Of a DNA stretch of 64,000 bases, positions 32,174-40,700 are shown in pieces. The notes under the pieces are model-generated. The model saw only the letters and a program-made list of their open reading frames with translations. It made no database searches and was not told the DNA's origin. The translations under genes were made by a program, and so were the position numbers. Position 1 is the stretch's first letter; every line of letters begins with the position of its first letter. This DNA comes from Spirochaetales bacterium (GTDB lineage Bacteria; Spirochaetota; Spirochaetia; Treponematales; Treponemataceae), in NCBI GenBank assembly GCA_030540405.1, contig JAUNWH010000004.1, positions 29,345 through 93,344 on the forward strand, given 5' to 3'.

Positions 32174-32929
32174 ATGAATGATTCACAATGGAATGTTTTT
32201 TTGAAGTTTAGAGATGAGTTTAAAAATCTTTGTAGTCAATGGAGCCAGTTTTCAAGTGAACTGTACCCATTGCAAAAAGAATCTGCAAAAGATACTCCAG
32301 CTTACAATTTGGAAACTTCAATTGTCTATAACAAAGCTTATGATGATGTTCAAAAAACTGATAAAATAAATTTCATTGTTATTGGAGACAATCCTGGAAA
32401 AGAAGAGCAATTGACTTCTACTCAAAAATATTTGGTCGGACAAAGCGGAAGAATTGCAGAAGGATTTTTTAGGCGCAATCCAGAATTGGATACTGATTTT
32501 AGAAAAAATGTCTTGATTTTGAATAAAACTCCTATTCATACTGCAAAAACTGTTCAGTTAAAATATATTCTAAAAAATGGAAGCAAAAAAATTGTAGAGC
32601 TTGTAAATGAAAGCCAAAAAAAAATGGCTCAGCTTGCATTTGAGCTTCATAATGGACTTTTTTCTAATGCAGAAGATGGTTTTCCGGAATTATGGCTTGT
32701 TGGATATTCTGAACTTAAGAAAAATGGAGTTTTTAATGGGTATAGAGAAGAGTTGAAAAAACAATATGAAGGGTACAGTTCTTGGAATAAAGTTTTTGTA
32801 TACCAGCATTTTTCAATGAACCGGTTTATTGTAGATTTAAACGAATTCAGAAAAAACAACAATCTTCCTCTAAAAAACTGCCTTGAAGAAATCGGCAAAA
32901 TTCATAAAAACGAAATATTTGGCTCTTAA
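32174..32929 (+). CDS. uracil-DNA glycosylase superfamily protein
   Basis: The protein is 251 residues. FIVIGDNPGKEEQLTS at about 71-86 carries the water-activating loop of the superfamily (G-x-x-P-G-x-x-E), YLVGQSGRIAEGFF follows as in family-4-like enzymes, and a late VYQHFSMNRF may be the H-P-S-like DNA loop. No iron-sulfur cysteines are present, so it is not a standard family 4 enzyme. It probably excises a damaged base, but specificity is unclear. Its stop codon overlaps the stop of the convergent MocR gene by 4 bases. Confidence 0.65.
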   Translation: MNDSQWNVFLKFRDEFKNLCSQWSQFSSELYPLQKESAKDTPAYNLETSIVYNKAYDDVQKTDKINFIVIGDNPGKEEQLTSTQKYLVGQSGRIAEGFFRRNPELDTDFRKNVLILNKTPIHTAKTVQLKYILKNGSKKIVELVNESQKKMAQLAFELHNGLFSNAEDGFPELWLVGYSELKKNGVFNGYREELKKQYEGYSSWNKVFVYQHFSMNRFIVDLNEFRKNNNLPLKNCLEEIGKIHKNEIFGS

Positions 32930-34278
32930 ATTTGCTCTATGCTGGACAAATAATTTATTAGCTTGTCTTTTATCAAAAAATCAGCGATTGCCATTTGGCT
33001 TAAAATAGAAAGTGGACATCCAAATTTTTGGTACTGATTTTTGTAGCTTTCTAAAATTTTCTTTGGAAGAATAGCCGCCGTCGTATTTATTGATTTTGAA
33101 ATCAGATTTGAAAAATTTTCAATATAAATGCATTTTCCGTTAAAATCTTGGCTATAAACAAAGTCAGAGCCAGATATTTCTGTAGATGTGTCGTATTCAA
33201 TTATATATCTGAAATTTTCTTTTTCCGCCCATTCAAGAATTTCCTGCTTTTTCTTCTTTGAATCTGTGTTTTTTGAGTAAATAAACGCTGATGTTGCCCC
33301 GCTTTTTTCTAGCAATGCGGCAATGGATTCTTTTGAGTCAAATGGAATTTCAGTGGTTTTTATATTTGCCGCGGAAAATACATCTGTAAGAGAAGAATGA
33401 AATCCCTGCGGAACTGCAATGCACGGTTTTATTTCCCTTGGACTGATTGATTTTTCTGCAAGCTGCAAAAGTCCGTGCAAACTGCTCTTGGGATTTTTGA
33501 ATTCATCTAAAAGAAGAAGCTTAAATAAAATATCGGCTTTATTGCAAGAAACAACTACTTGCGATGGATTTACTTCCAAATGATGAAATTTATATAAAAA
33601 TGCGGATATTGCTATTCTTAGAGGCGCTTCACCGGTCAAATCTGGAATTTTGTTTCCTTCCAAGAGATTTTTATTTTCTTTTATGGCAGTTTTTGCTGAT
33701 TCAACATAATCTTCTATTGGAGAAAGTATTTTTCTTTTTTCTGGTGAGGCTTTTACAAGGTCGCCTGTGTTCATCAGAATTGTTTTTTCATTATCATCAG
33801 AAGGCAGTTTTAAAACAGAATTTTGTTCTTCCTGTTCGTTTGAGAAAGGATCGGGCAAAATAAAAGTTCCTGAATTTTTTAAAACAGAACTGTCTGCGTC
33901 AATGTTTTCTGTTACAAAGTCGCTTTTTCCGTCAGATTTTTCTTTTTTGCGTTCTTTTATTATTGATTCAACTGTGGGAATTCCTTCATCTTCAGTTTTT
34001 TCTTTGGAATGGAGATTTGGTTCTGTATTGCTTGGATTTTTTACAAAGAATCCGCTTTTAGAAAGAGAATAAATGTAGCCGTTTGATTCAAGTTCGCTGT
34101 AGGCTTTTGTTACTGTGTTCCGGCTTATGTTGTAGTCTTCTGAAAGTGTTCTAATTGAAGGAAGCTTTGTTTCTTCTGGAAGCTCTTTGTTTTCGATTGC
34201 ATTTACGAAAAATAAATAAAGCTGATGATAAAGCTTTACTTTGCTTGTCTTGTCCAGTTTTATTTCAAAATTGTTCAC
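32926..34278 (-). CDS. GntR/MocR-family regulator with shortened aminotransferase-like domain
   Basis: The protein is 450 residues from the chosen start. A GntR winged helix covers about 5-75 (KVKLYHQLYLFFVNAIEN, LPSIRTLSEDYNISRNTVTKAYSELE). A long acidic low-complexity linker of about 110 residues follows, then an aminotransferase-I-like domain (about 200-450). The latter has EYDTSTEI where MocRs have DDYDSE and NFSNLISKS near the PLP lysine position, and it stops about 80-90 residues earlier than usual. MocRs such as PdxR control PLP synthesis; pdxST lies 27 kb away with a paired CTGGTAT operator. GTG 34278 has GGAG 7 nt upstream; an ATG at 34308, 8 bases after TATAAT, could be a leaderless start. 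Confidence 0.75.
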   Translation of the reverse strand: MNNFEIKLDKTSKVKLYHQLYLFFVNAIENKELPEETKLPSIRTLSEDYNISRNTVTKAYSELESNGYIYSLSKSGFFVKNPSNTEPNLHSKEKTEDEGIPTVESIIKERKKEKSDGKSDFVTENIDADSSVLKNSGTFILPDPFSNEQEEQNSVLKLPSDDNEKTILMNTGDLVKASPEKRKILSPIEDYVESAKTAIKENKNLLEGNKIPDLTGEAPLRIAISAFLYKFHHLEVNPSQVVVSCNKADILFKLLLLDEFKNPKSSLHGLLQLAEKSISPREIKPCIAVPQGFHSSLTDVFSAANIKTTEIPFDSKESIAALLEKSGATSAFIYSKNTDSKKKKQEILEWAEKENFRYIIEYDTSTEISGSDFVYSQDFNGKCIYIENFSNLISKSINTTAAILPKKILESYKNQYQKFGCPLSILSQMAIADFLIKDKLINYLSSIEQI

Positions 34279-34353
34279 AAAGCCACTCCAATTTTTATCT
34301 GTACCCATAAAAAGGCATTATATATTATAAAACATGATTTTCAAAAAAGCAAA

Positions 34354-34758
34354 TTATAAGCTGAAACTTTCCGGCAAAAGCTGTTCCAAAGTCATTATTT
34401 TGTATTCGTCTGTAGATTTTGCCAAGATTATTTCAAAGTCCTTTTTGCAGAATTCAGCAAGAACTTGGCGGCAAACTCCACATGGCGGGCAAAAATTTTT
34501 TATTTTTCCATTTTTTCCGCCGACAATCGCAATTGCTTCGAATTCTTTTTTTCCTTCGCTTACAGCTTTAAAAATTGCAGTTCTTTCAGCGCAGTTGCTT
34601 GGTCCGTAAGCTGCGTTTTCAATGTTGCATCCTGTATATATTTCGCCTTCGGAAGTTAAAAGAGCCGCTCCAACATGAAAATTTGAATATGGAACATAGC
34701 TGAAATTTAGCATTTCGATTGCTTTTTTTATAAGTTTTTCTATGAGTATTTTTTCCAT
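34354..34758 (-). CDS. cdd: cytidine deaminase
   Basis: The protein is 134 residues. Zinc and proton-shuttle motifs are complete: CNIENAAYGPSNCAERTA with C-A-E at about 54-56 and PPCGVCRQ at about 90-97. FSYVPYSNFHVGAALL is the family start. It converts cytidine/deoxycytidine to uridine forms in pyrimidine salvage. Its ATG overlaps the yhbY stop (TAATG), so the two are co-translated. Confidence 0.95.
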   Translation of the reverse strand: MEKILIEKLIKKAIEMLNFSYVPYSNFHVGAALLTSEGEIYTGCNIENAAYGPSNCAERTAIFKAVSEGKKEFEAIAIVGGKNGKIKNFCPPCGVCRQVLAEFCKKDFEIILAKSTDEYKIMTLEQLLPESFSL

Positions 34759-35069
34759 TATTTTGCTGCTTTGCTAAGTTTTATTTTTCTTTTTGAAGGA
34801 TCTTCATTTTCTTTGTAAAAAATCGCTACGTTTCCGATTATTCTGACAAGAGTTGAATCTGTTCTTAAAGCTATGTCGTTTGCGTATTCAGCGCGGTCTT
34901 CTTTATACTCATTGAATTTTACTTTTATAAGGTCATGAGCTTTAAGAGAGTTTAAAACCATCTGCACAAGGGAATCTGTAACTCCGTTCTGTCCTATTAT
35001 AACGATAGGATCAAGATTGTGGGCGGCTTTTTCAAGTATTTTGCGTTGTTTGCTTGTAAGTTCTAACAT
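34758..35069 (-). CDS. yhbY: YhbY-family CRM-domain RNA-binding protein
   Basis: The protein is 103 residues. The CRM fold starts LTSKQRKILEKAAHNLDPIVIIG, has the GxxG loop GQNG near residue 28, and continues LVQMVLNSLKAHDLIKVKF. YhbY associates with the pre-50S ribosome. It has no ribosome-binding site; a good promoter (TTGACT-17-TAAAAT) ends 6 bases before the ATG, so it is probably translated from a leaderless mRNA. cdd follows with an overlapping start. Confidence 0.92.
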   Translation of the reverse strand: MLELTSKQRKILEKAAHNLDPIVIIGQNGVTDSLVQMVLNSLKAHDLIKVKFNEYKEDRAEYANDIALRTDSTLVRIIGNVAIFYKENEDPSKRKIKLSKAAK

Positions 35070-35075
35070 ATAAAT

Positions 35076-35104
35076 ATTTTATCCGAGGTTTGTGTTAAAG
35101 TCAA
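35076..35104 (-). promoter_or_regulatory. yhbY promoter, leaderless arrangement
   Basis: On the minus strand TTGACT (35099-35104), exactly 17 bp, TAAAAT (35076-35081), then 6 bases to the ATG. The -35 box overlaps the stop codon of the upstream gene. Confidence 0.7.
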
Positions 35105-35850
35105 ATGTCTACGCCAAGTCCAAATAGTGCAAAATCTGATTTTACAGGATCAGATGGAAAAATTTCTTTCATTGTGTTTGTAAGCTCAATTGCAGTTTTT
35201 ATGGTTGCAGATTTTGGTTTTCCTGATGAAGATGGGGACAGAATTCCCATTTTTGTGGCTTCTTGCATTACGTGTGTGTCCAGCGGAACTAAAAGGTTTT
35301 CTTTTTTATACCAAGAGCTCCAAAGTCCTAAGTCAACTGGTGAATTATCGCGAACCATCCATCTTAAAAGCATATTTACTTTTTTTGCGGCTGTAGTTTT
35401 TGAATGAGGAATCAATGTGCAGTTTTCTGGAAAAAGGGAACAGATTGTTTCGTGTAGAAAACCTCCGTTGTAATGGTTGCAGATAAAGTTTCCTATGGTG
35501 TCAGAATTGTCCAGCATTGATTTTAGAGTGTCAAAGAAAAGTAAAAAATCATTATGGGTGTACATTCTGTAAAATGACTTGTTTCCTTGTGTAAAAAAAA
35601 CTCTGTACCCTTCTTTTTGTATCCATTGTGAAGGACAGTCTGTTTGAGACAGTATTTGTTCTATATGGGATAAAATCTGTACCCTTTGTCCGAATGCCAT
35701 GTTTGCTGCGATAAATGCTACAGTTTCCTGGTCTCTAACTGATTTGTATCTGTGCATAAATTTTGAAGGATCTTTTTCCAGAAAGTTTTTTGTTTCGTAC
35801 TTTTGCGCAAGAAAGATAATTTTTTCTTTTAGTTCAGATGAAATAGCCAT
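35101..35850 (-). CDS. TIGR02757-family protein (DUF2400)
   Basis: The protein is 249 residues. Matching blocks include ETVAFIAANMAFGQRVQILSHIE, KKVNMLLRWMVRDN and LVPLDTHVMQEATKMGIL, in the order seen in TIGR02757/DUF2400 proteins. Those have a helical fold resembling HhH-GPD DNA glycosylases, with an Asp/His-rich end (LDTHV). The biochemical role is undetermined; a DNA-repair-like function is a guess. There is no ribosome-binding site: TAAACT lies 6 bases before ATG. Confidence 0.85.
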   Translation of the reverse strand: MAISSELKEKIIFLAQKYETKNFLEKDPSKFMHRYKSVRDQETVAFIAANMAFGQRVQILSHIEQILSQTDCPSQWIQKEGYRVFFTQGNKSFYRMYTHNDFLLFFDTLKSMLDNSDTIGNFICNHYNGGFLHETICSLFPENCTLIPHSKTTAAKKVNMLLRWMVRDNSPVDLGLWSSWYKKENLLVPLDTHVMQEATKMGILSPSSSGKPKSATIKTAIELTNTMKEIFPSDPVKSDFALFGLGVDI

Positions 35851-35856
35851 GATTAC

Positions 35857-35885
35857 AGTTTAGATTCTTTCTTTTTTAGAATCAA
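35857..35885 (-). promoter_or_regulatory. promoter of the TIGR02757 gene, leaderless arrangement
   Basis: On the minus strand TTGATT (35880-35885), 17 bp, TAAACT (35857-35862), 6 bases, ATG. This is the same geometry as yhbY. Confidence 0.6.
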
Positions 35886-35930
35886 CATATTTTTTAGTGT
35901 AAAAAAATAGCAGAAATTTTGCTTTTTGAC

Positions 35931-35955
35931 TTGACAAATCTCCGGGGGGTAAAAT
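35931..35955 (+). promoter_or_regulatory. poly-G promoter of a small lipoprotein gene
   Basis: TTGACA (35931-35936) and TAAAAT (35950-35955) are separated by only 13 bp, six of which are G (35944-35949). Three to four extra G would restore a 16-17-bp spacer. The ribosome-binding site AGGAG and ATG 35990 follow. Similar poly-G tracts tune tpr promoters in Treponema pallidum. Confidence 0.6.
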
Positions 35956-35989
35956 GAAGGTGATTATTTTCATTCTATTAGGAGAATTT

Positions 35990-36358
35990 ATGAAAAAGTT
36001 TGCTAAAATTTCGGCTGTATTGGTTTCTTTACTTCTTGTGTTTTCTGTTTTAGGCTGTAAAGATGATAGTGATGATGAGCAGAGCTATTTGCTTGAATAT
36101 GGATTAATTTCCTTAGAAAACTATAACAATATAAAATATATTTCAGATGTTTATAGTCAAAGAAGTAAGTGCTTGTTTTATACAGTTGATGGAACTTATG
36201 AAAAAGAAAGTGTTGATGAAGAAGATTTAACTAGTGAACTTGAAGGTTTGACTGCTTCTCAAATTCAGCTTATCAAGGAGTCAGATGCTTTAATTCAGTA
36301 TTTTACATTTACTGAGAATTCGGATTACGTAATTTGGCTTTATTCTCAAAAAGAATAG
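35990..36358 (+). CDS. small lipoprotein of unknown function
   Basis: The protein is 122 residues. A lipoprotein signal ends at Cys23 (LLLVFSVLGC), after which the mature part begins KDDSDDEQ and is acidic. The mature 100 residues show no known domain; it ends NSDYVIWLYSQKE. It would be anchored in the inner or outer membrane. ATG 35990 with GGAG is chosen; an upstream in-frame ATG at 35954 falls within the -10 box. Its promoter contains a G6 tract, so its expression may switch by slippage. Confidence 0.7.
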   Translation: MKKFAKISAVLVSLLLVFSVLGCKDDSDDEQSYLLEYGLISLENYNNIKYISDVYSQRSKCLFYTVDGTYEKESVDEEDLTSELEGLTASQIQLIKESDALIQYFTFTENSDYVIWLYSQKE

Positions 36359-36370
36359 AATTTCTTCATC

Positions 36371-36399
36371 TGTACATAAATAGAAAAAAAATGTATACT
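36371..36399 (+). promoter_or_regulatory. carA promoter candidate
   Basis: TGTACA (36371-36376), 17 bp, TATACT (36394-36399), and ATG 36411 lies 11 bases downstream, with no ribosome-binding site. The 5' leader would be about five bases or none. Confidence 0.45.
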
Positions 36400-36410
36400 A
36401 AGATTTTAGT

Positions 36411-37730
36411 ATGACAGACTCTACTAAAGCATTTTTGCTCCTTGCAAATGGACAGGTTTTTGAAGGTGAAAGTTTTGGCGCAACTGGCTGTGTTGTTGGC
36501 GAAACAGTATTTACTACCGGCATGAATGGCTATCTGGAAACTTTGACAGATCCCAGTTATTACGGTCAGATTGTAACCCAGACATTTCCTTTAATAGGAA
36601 ACTACGGCGTTATTTCAAAGGATTTTGAAAGCGCGGATGTCCATGTAAAAGGCTATATAGTACGGTCTGTCTGCGAGATTCCTTCCAATTTTAGATGTGA
36701 ATACGACTTGGATACTTTCCTTGCGGCGCGGAAAATAATCGGACTATGCGGAATTGACACTAGGGCTTTGACAAAAATCCTGCGTGAAACAGGCGTTATG
36801 AACGGAATGATTGTTTCAGGCGATGGAGAAGAAGCCCAAAACATTAGAAAAACATTGAAATCCGAGACAGAAAAAGCAAAACTTCTAAAAAAAATCAAAT
36901 CATATAAAATAAAAGATGCAGTTGAAAGCGTAACTTGCAATGCTTCAAAAATAGAAGAGCCTGCCGACGTTGTTTTTAAGGAGTCAGCGGAATACAGATT
37001 TGTACCTGTTCGTTCTGACGGCACAAAGGAAAATGACCCTGCCATTGCCATGAAGGACGGAAAAGGAAAAAAAGTTGTTCTTTGGGACTTTGGCGCAAAG
37101 GCGAATATCCGCAGAGAACTTTTAAAAAGAGGATTTGAAGTTGTTACTGTTGCAGGTTCTGCTACTGCAAAAGAAATTCTTGCGCTTAATCCAGATGGAA
37201 TCATGCTTTCAAACGGACCTGGCGATCCAAAGGAAAATGTAAAAATTATCGAAGAAATCAAAAAGATTGCAAAGTCTGGAGTTCCGATTTTTGGAATTTG
37301 CCTTGGACATCAGCTTTTGGCGCTGGCAATGGGTGCAGATACTTCCAAGCTTAAGTATGGACACCGCGGCGCAAATCAGCCTGTAAAATATCTTGCTACT
37401 GGCCGTGTTTATATTTCAAGCCAGAACCACGGATATGCTGTGAAAAACGACACTTTGCCGAAAAATGCGGTCTTGAGCTTTGTAAATACAAATGACGGAA
37501 CTTGTGAAGGAATCACTTATACAAAGATTCCGGCGTTCAGTGTGCAGTTCCACCCGGAAGCTTGTTCAGGTCCTCTTGATACAGGATTTTTGTTCGATGA
37601 TTTTGTTCGCCTTATAAACAACCATGATTATTTTAAGAATTTTGAGGCGAAATTTGAAAGAATCGATTCAATCAAGTACTTTGCAAAAACTATAAAGAAT
37701 ACTTCTGCGCATAAAAAAGCTGCAAAATAA
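36411..37730 (+). CDS. carA: carbamoyl-phosphate synthase small subunit
   Basis: The protein is 439 residues, longer than the usual 360-390 because of an inserted segment around 145-205 and a C-terminal extension (about 400-439). The N-terminal domain has GETVFTTGMNGYLETLTDPSYYGQI. The class I glutamine amidotransferase domain (about 215-400) has the nucleophile Cys in FGICLGHQLLALAMG and His/Glu in SVQFHPEA. It releases ammonia from glutamine for CarB. carB follows after 61 bp. No ribosome-binding site is seen. Confidence 0.93.
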   Translation: MTDSTKAFLLLANGQVFEGESFGATGCVVGETVFTTGMNGYLETLTDPSYYGQIVTQTFPLIGNYGVISKDFESADVHVKGYIVRSVCEIPSNFRCEYDLDTFLAARKIIGLCGIDTRALTKILRETGVMNGMIVSGDGEEAQNIRKTLKSETEKAKLLKKIKSYKIKDAVESVTCNASKIEEPADVVFKESAEYRFVPVRSDGTKENDPAIAMKDGKGKKVVLWDFGAKANIRRELLKRGFEVVTVAGSATAKEILALNPDGIMLSNGPGDPKENVKIIEEIKKIAKSGVPIFGICLGHQLLALAMGADTSKLKYGHRGANQPVKYLATGRVYISSQNHGYAVKNDTLPKNAVLSFVNTNDGTCEGITYTKIPAFSVQFHPEACSGPLDTGFLFDDFVRLINNHDYFKNFEAKFERIDSIKYFAKTIKNTSAHKKAAK

Positions 37731-37791
37731 GCGGTTTGCGGGTACTGGAATATATTCTTTTTAACTGATATTTGGCACAGGAGCAAAAATT

Positions 37792-40700
37792 ATGCCGCTT
37801 AACAAAGACATTCACAAAGTTATGGTTATTGGATCTGGCCCTATTATTATAGGTCAGGCTGCGGAATTTGACTATGCGGGAAGCCAGGCTTGCAAGGCTT
37901 TAAAGGAACAGGGACTTGAAGTTGTTCTTGTAAATTCAAACCCTGCTACTTTGATGACAGATCATACAATGGCTGATCAGATTTACATCGAGCCTTTGAT
38001 TCCAGAGACAATTCAGCGCATTATAGAAAAAGAAAAGCCTGATTCACTTCTTTCAACTTTGGGAGGTCAGACTGGACTTACTTTGAGCATGGAGCTTGCA
38101 AAATCCGGATTTCTTGAAAAGCACGGCGTAAAGCTTTTGGGCGCAAAGCCAGAAACTATAGACAAGGCAGAAGACCGCCAGATGTTCAAGGACACAATGC
38201 TTGCAATTGGAGAGCCTTGCATTCCGTCTAAAGTCGTTACAACTTATGAAGATGCCCTTGATTTTGTAAAGAATGAAATCGGCTATCCTGCAATTATTCG
38301 TCCTGCGTTTACTTTGGGAGGAACTGGCGGCGGAATTGTCCATAATGACGAGGAAATGGACGAAATTGCTCATAACGGGCTTCACCGCTCCCCTATTCAT
38401 CAGATTCTTGTTGAAAAATGTATTTCCGGCTGGAAAGAAATAGAATTTGAAGTTATGAGAGACAGCGCGGGAAATGTTCTTACTGTCTGCTCTATGGAAA
38501 ACTTTGATCCGGTTGGCGTTCATACAGGAGATTCCATTGTAATTGCACCAACTGTAACTTTGAGCGACAAGGAATACCAGATGCTTCGTTCTGCAGCCTT
38601 GAATATTATTTCTAGCCTTGGAATGGAAGGCGGATGCAACTGCCAGTTTGCGTTGAATCCAAATTCATTTGAGTATGCGGTAATTGAAGTGAATCCGCGT
38701 GTAAGCCGTTCTTCTGCCCTTGCTTCAAAAGCTACTGGCTACCCTATTGCAAAAGTTGCCACATTGATTGCAATTGGCTATACTCTTGATGAAATTCCGA
38801 ATGCTGTAACAAAGAAAACTGCGGCTTGCTTTGAGCCTGTTTTGGATTACGTTGTTGTAAAAATGCCGAAGTTCCCGTTTGACAAGTTTGTTTATGCAAA
38901 ACGCGACTTGGGAACTCAAATGAAGGCGACAGGCGAAGTTATGGCTATTGGCCAGACTTTTGAGCAGGCGATTATGAAAGCTGTCCGCGGAGCAGAAGTC
39001 GGCGCGCAAAGTTTAAATCTTCCGTCTTTTGTTGAAATGAGCGATGCGGAAATTGAAAAACGTGTTGGCGAATGCACAGACCAGCGCATTTTTGCAATTT
39101 TCCAGGCAATCAAGAGAAACATTCTTTCAATAATTCAGATTAATAAAATTACAAAAATTGACTTGTGGTTTCTTGCTAAGCTTGAAAATTTGGCTTTTAT
39201 GGAAAAAGATTTTGCAAAAGTCAAAGCTGGAGAAAAAGAATTCACGCCGGAACTTTATAAAGCTGCAAAAAATGCCGGCTATCCAGACAAGGTTATTCAG
39301 GAGCTTGCAGGACAAAGAATAACAGGAGCTTCTGGAATTCTTTCGGAAGCAAAAGAAGCAGCAAAACTTGTAAAACAAGGAAAAGTTGCCCATATTCCTG
39401 CTGTCTACAAAATGGTTGATACTTGCGCCGGAGAATTCAATGCGGAAACTCCGTATTTTTATGGAACTTATGATTCACAGAATGAAGCCCGCATTTTCCT
39501 TGATGAGCGCAAAGAAAAAGGAAAAAAATCATCAAAAGGAACAATTATCGTTCTTGGTTCAGGACCAATCCGCATTGGACAGGGAATTGAATTTGACTAT
39601 GCTTCCGTTCAGTGCGTGTGGGCTTTAAAACGGCTTGGCTATGATGTTGTTACAATAAACAATAACCCGGAAACCGTTTCTACCGACTTTGATACAAGCG
39701 ACCGCCTTTATTTTGAGCCGCTGACTCCAGAAGATGTTATGGGCGTTATTAATACAGAAAAACATGTTGGAGTTGTTGTTGCTTTTGGCGGACAAACTGC
39801 AATTAAGCTTACAAAATTTCTTGATTCCCAGGGAATTCGTATTTTGGGAACAAGCGCGGATTCAATTGACCTTGCGGAAGACCGTGAGCGTTTTGAAGAG
39901 CTTTGCGAAAAACTTCATATAAACCGTCCTAAAGGACTTACAATTTTTACAGAAGAAGAAGCTCTGGAAGCAACCCAGAAACTTGGCTACCCTGTTCTTT
40001 TACGTCCGTCGTATGTTCTTGGCGGTCAAAACATGATTATTGCCTTTAACGATGACGATGTAAAGGAGTACATGAAGATTATTCTTGCCCAGGGGATTGA
40101 AAATCCAGTTTTGATTGACCAGTATATGATGGGCACAGAGCTTGAAGTTGACGCAATTTGCGATGGAAAAGATATTCTTATTCCGGGAATAATGGAGCAT
40201 ATTGAGCGCACAGGAATTCACTCAGGAGATTCCATTGCGGTTTATCCAAGCTGGAATTTGAATGACATTCTGCGTGAAAAAATTATAAATCAGTCCAGAG
40301 AACTTGCTTTGGCGCTTGGAACAAAAGGTCTTGTAAATATTCAGTATCTTATTTACAACAATGATTTGTACATTATTGAAGTGAATCCGCGTTCAAGCCG
40401 TACAGTTCCTTACATTTCAAAAGTTACAAATGTTCCTATGGTTGATTTGGCCGTTCGCGCAATGCTTGGAGAAAAAGTAAAGGACATGGGATTTGGAACT
40501 GGACTTTACCGTTTGCCTCCGTATTTTGCAGTCAAGGTTCCTGTTTTCAGCTTTGAAAAACTGATGGACGTTGATACTCATCTTGGACCTGAAATGAAGT
40601 CTACTGGTGAAGTTTTGGGAATTGCTTCTACAATGGAAGAGGCTATTTTCAAAGGCTTGATTGGCGCAGGCTATAATATGAAAAGAAGCGGCGGAGTTTT

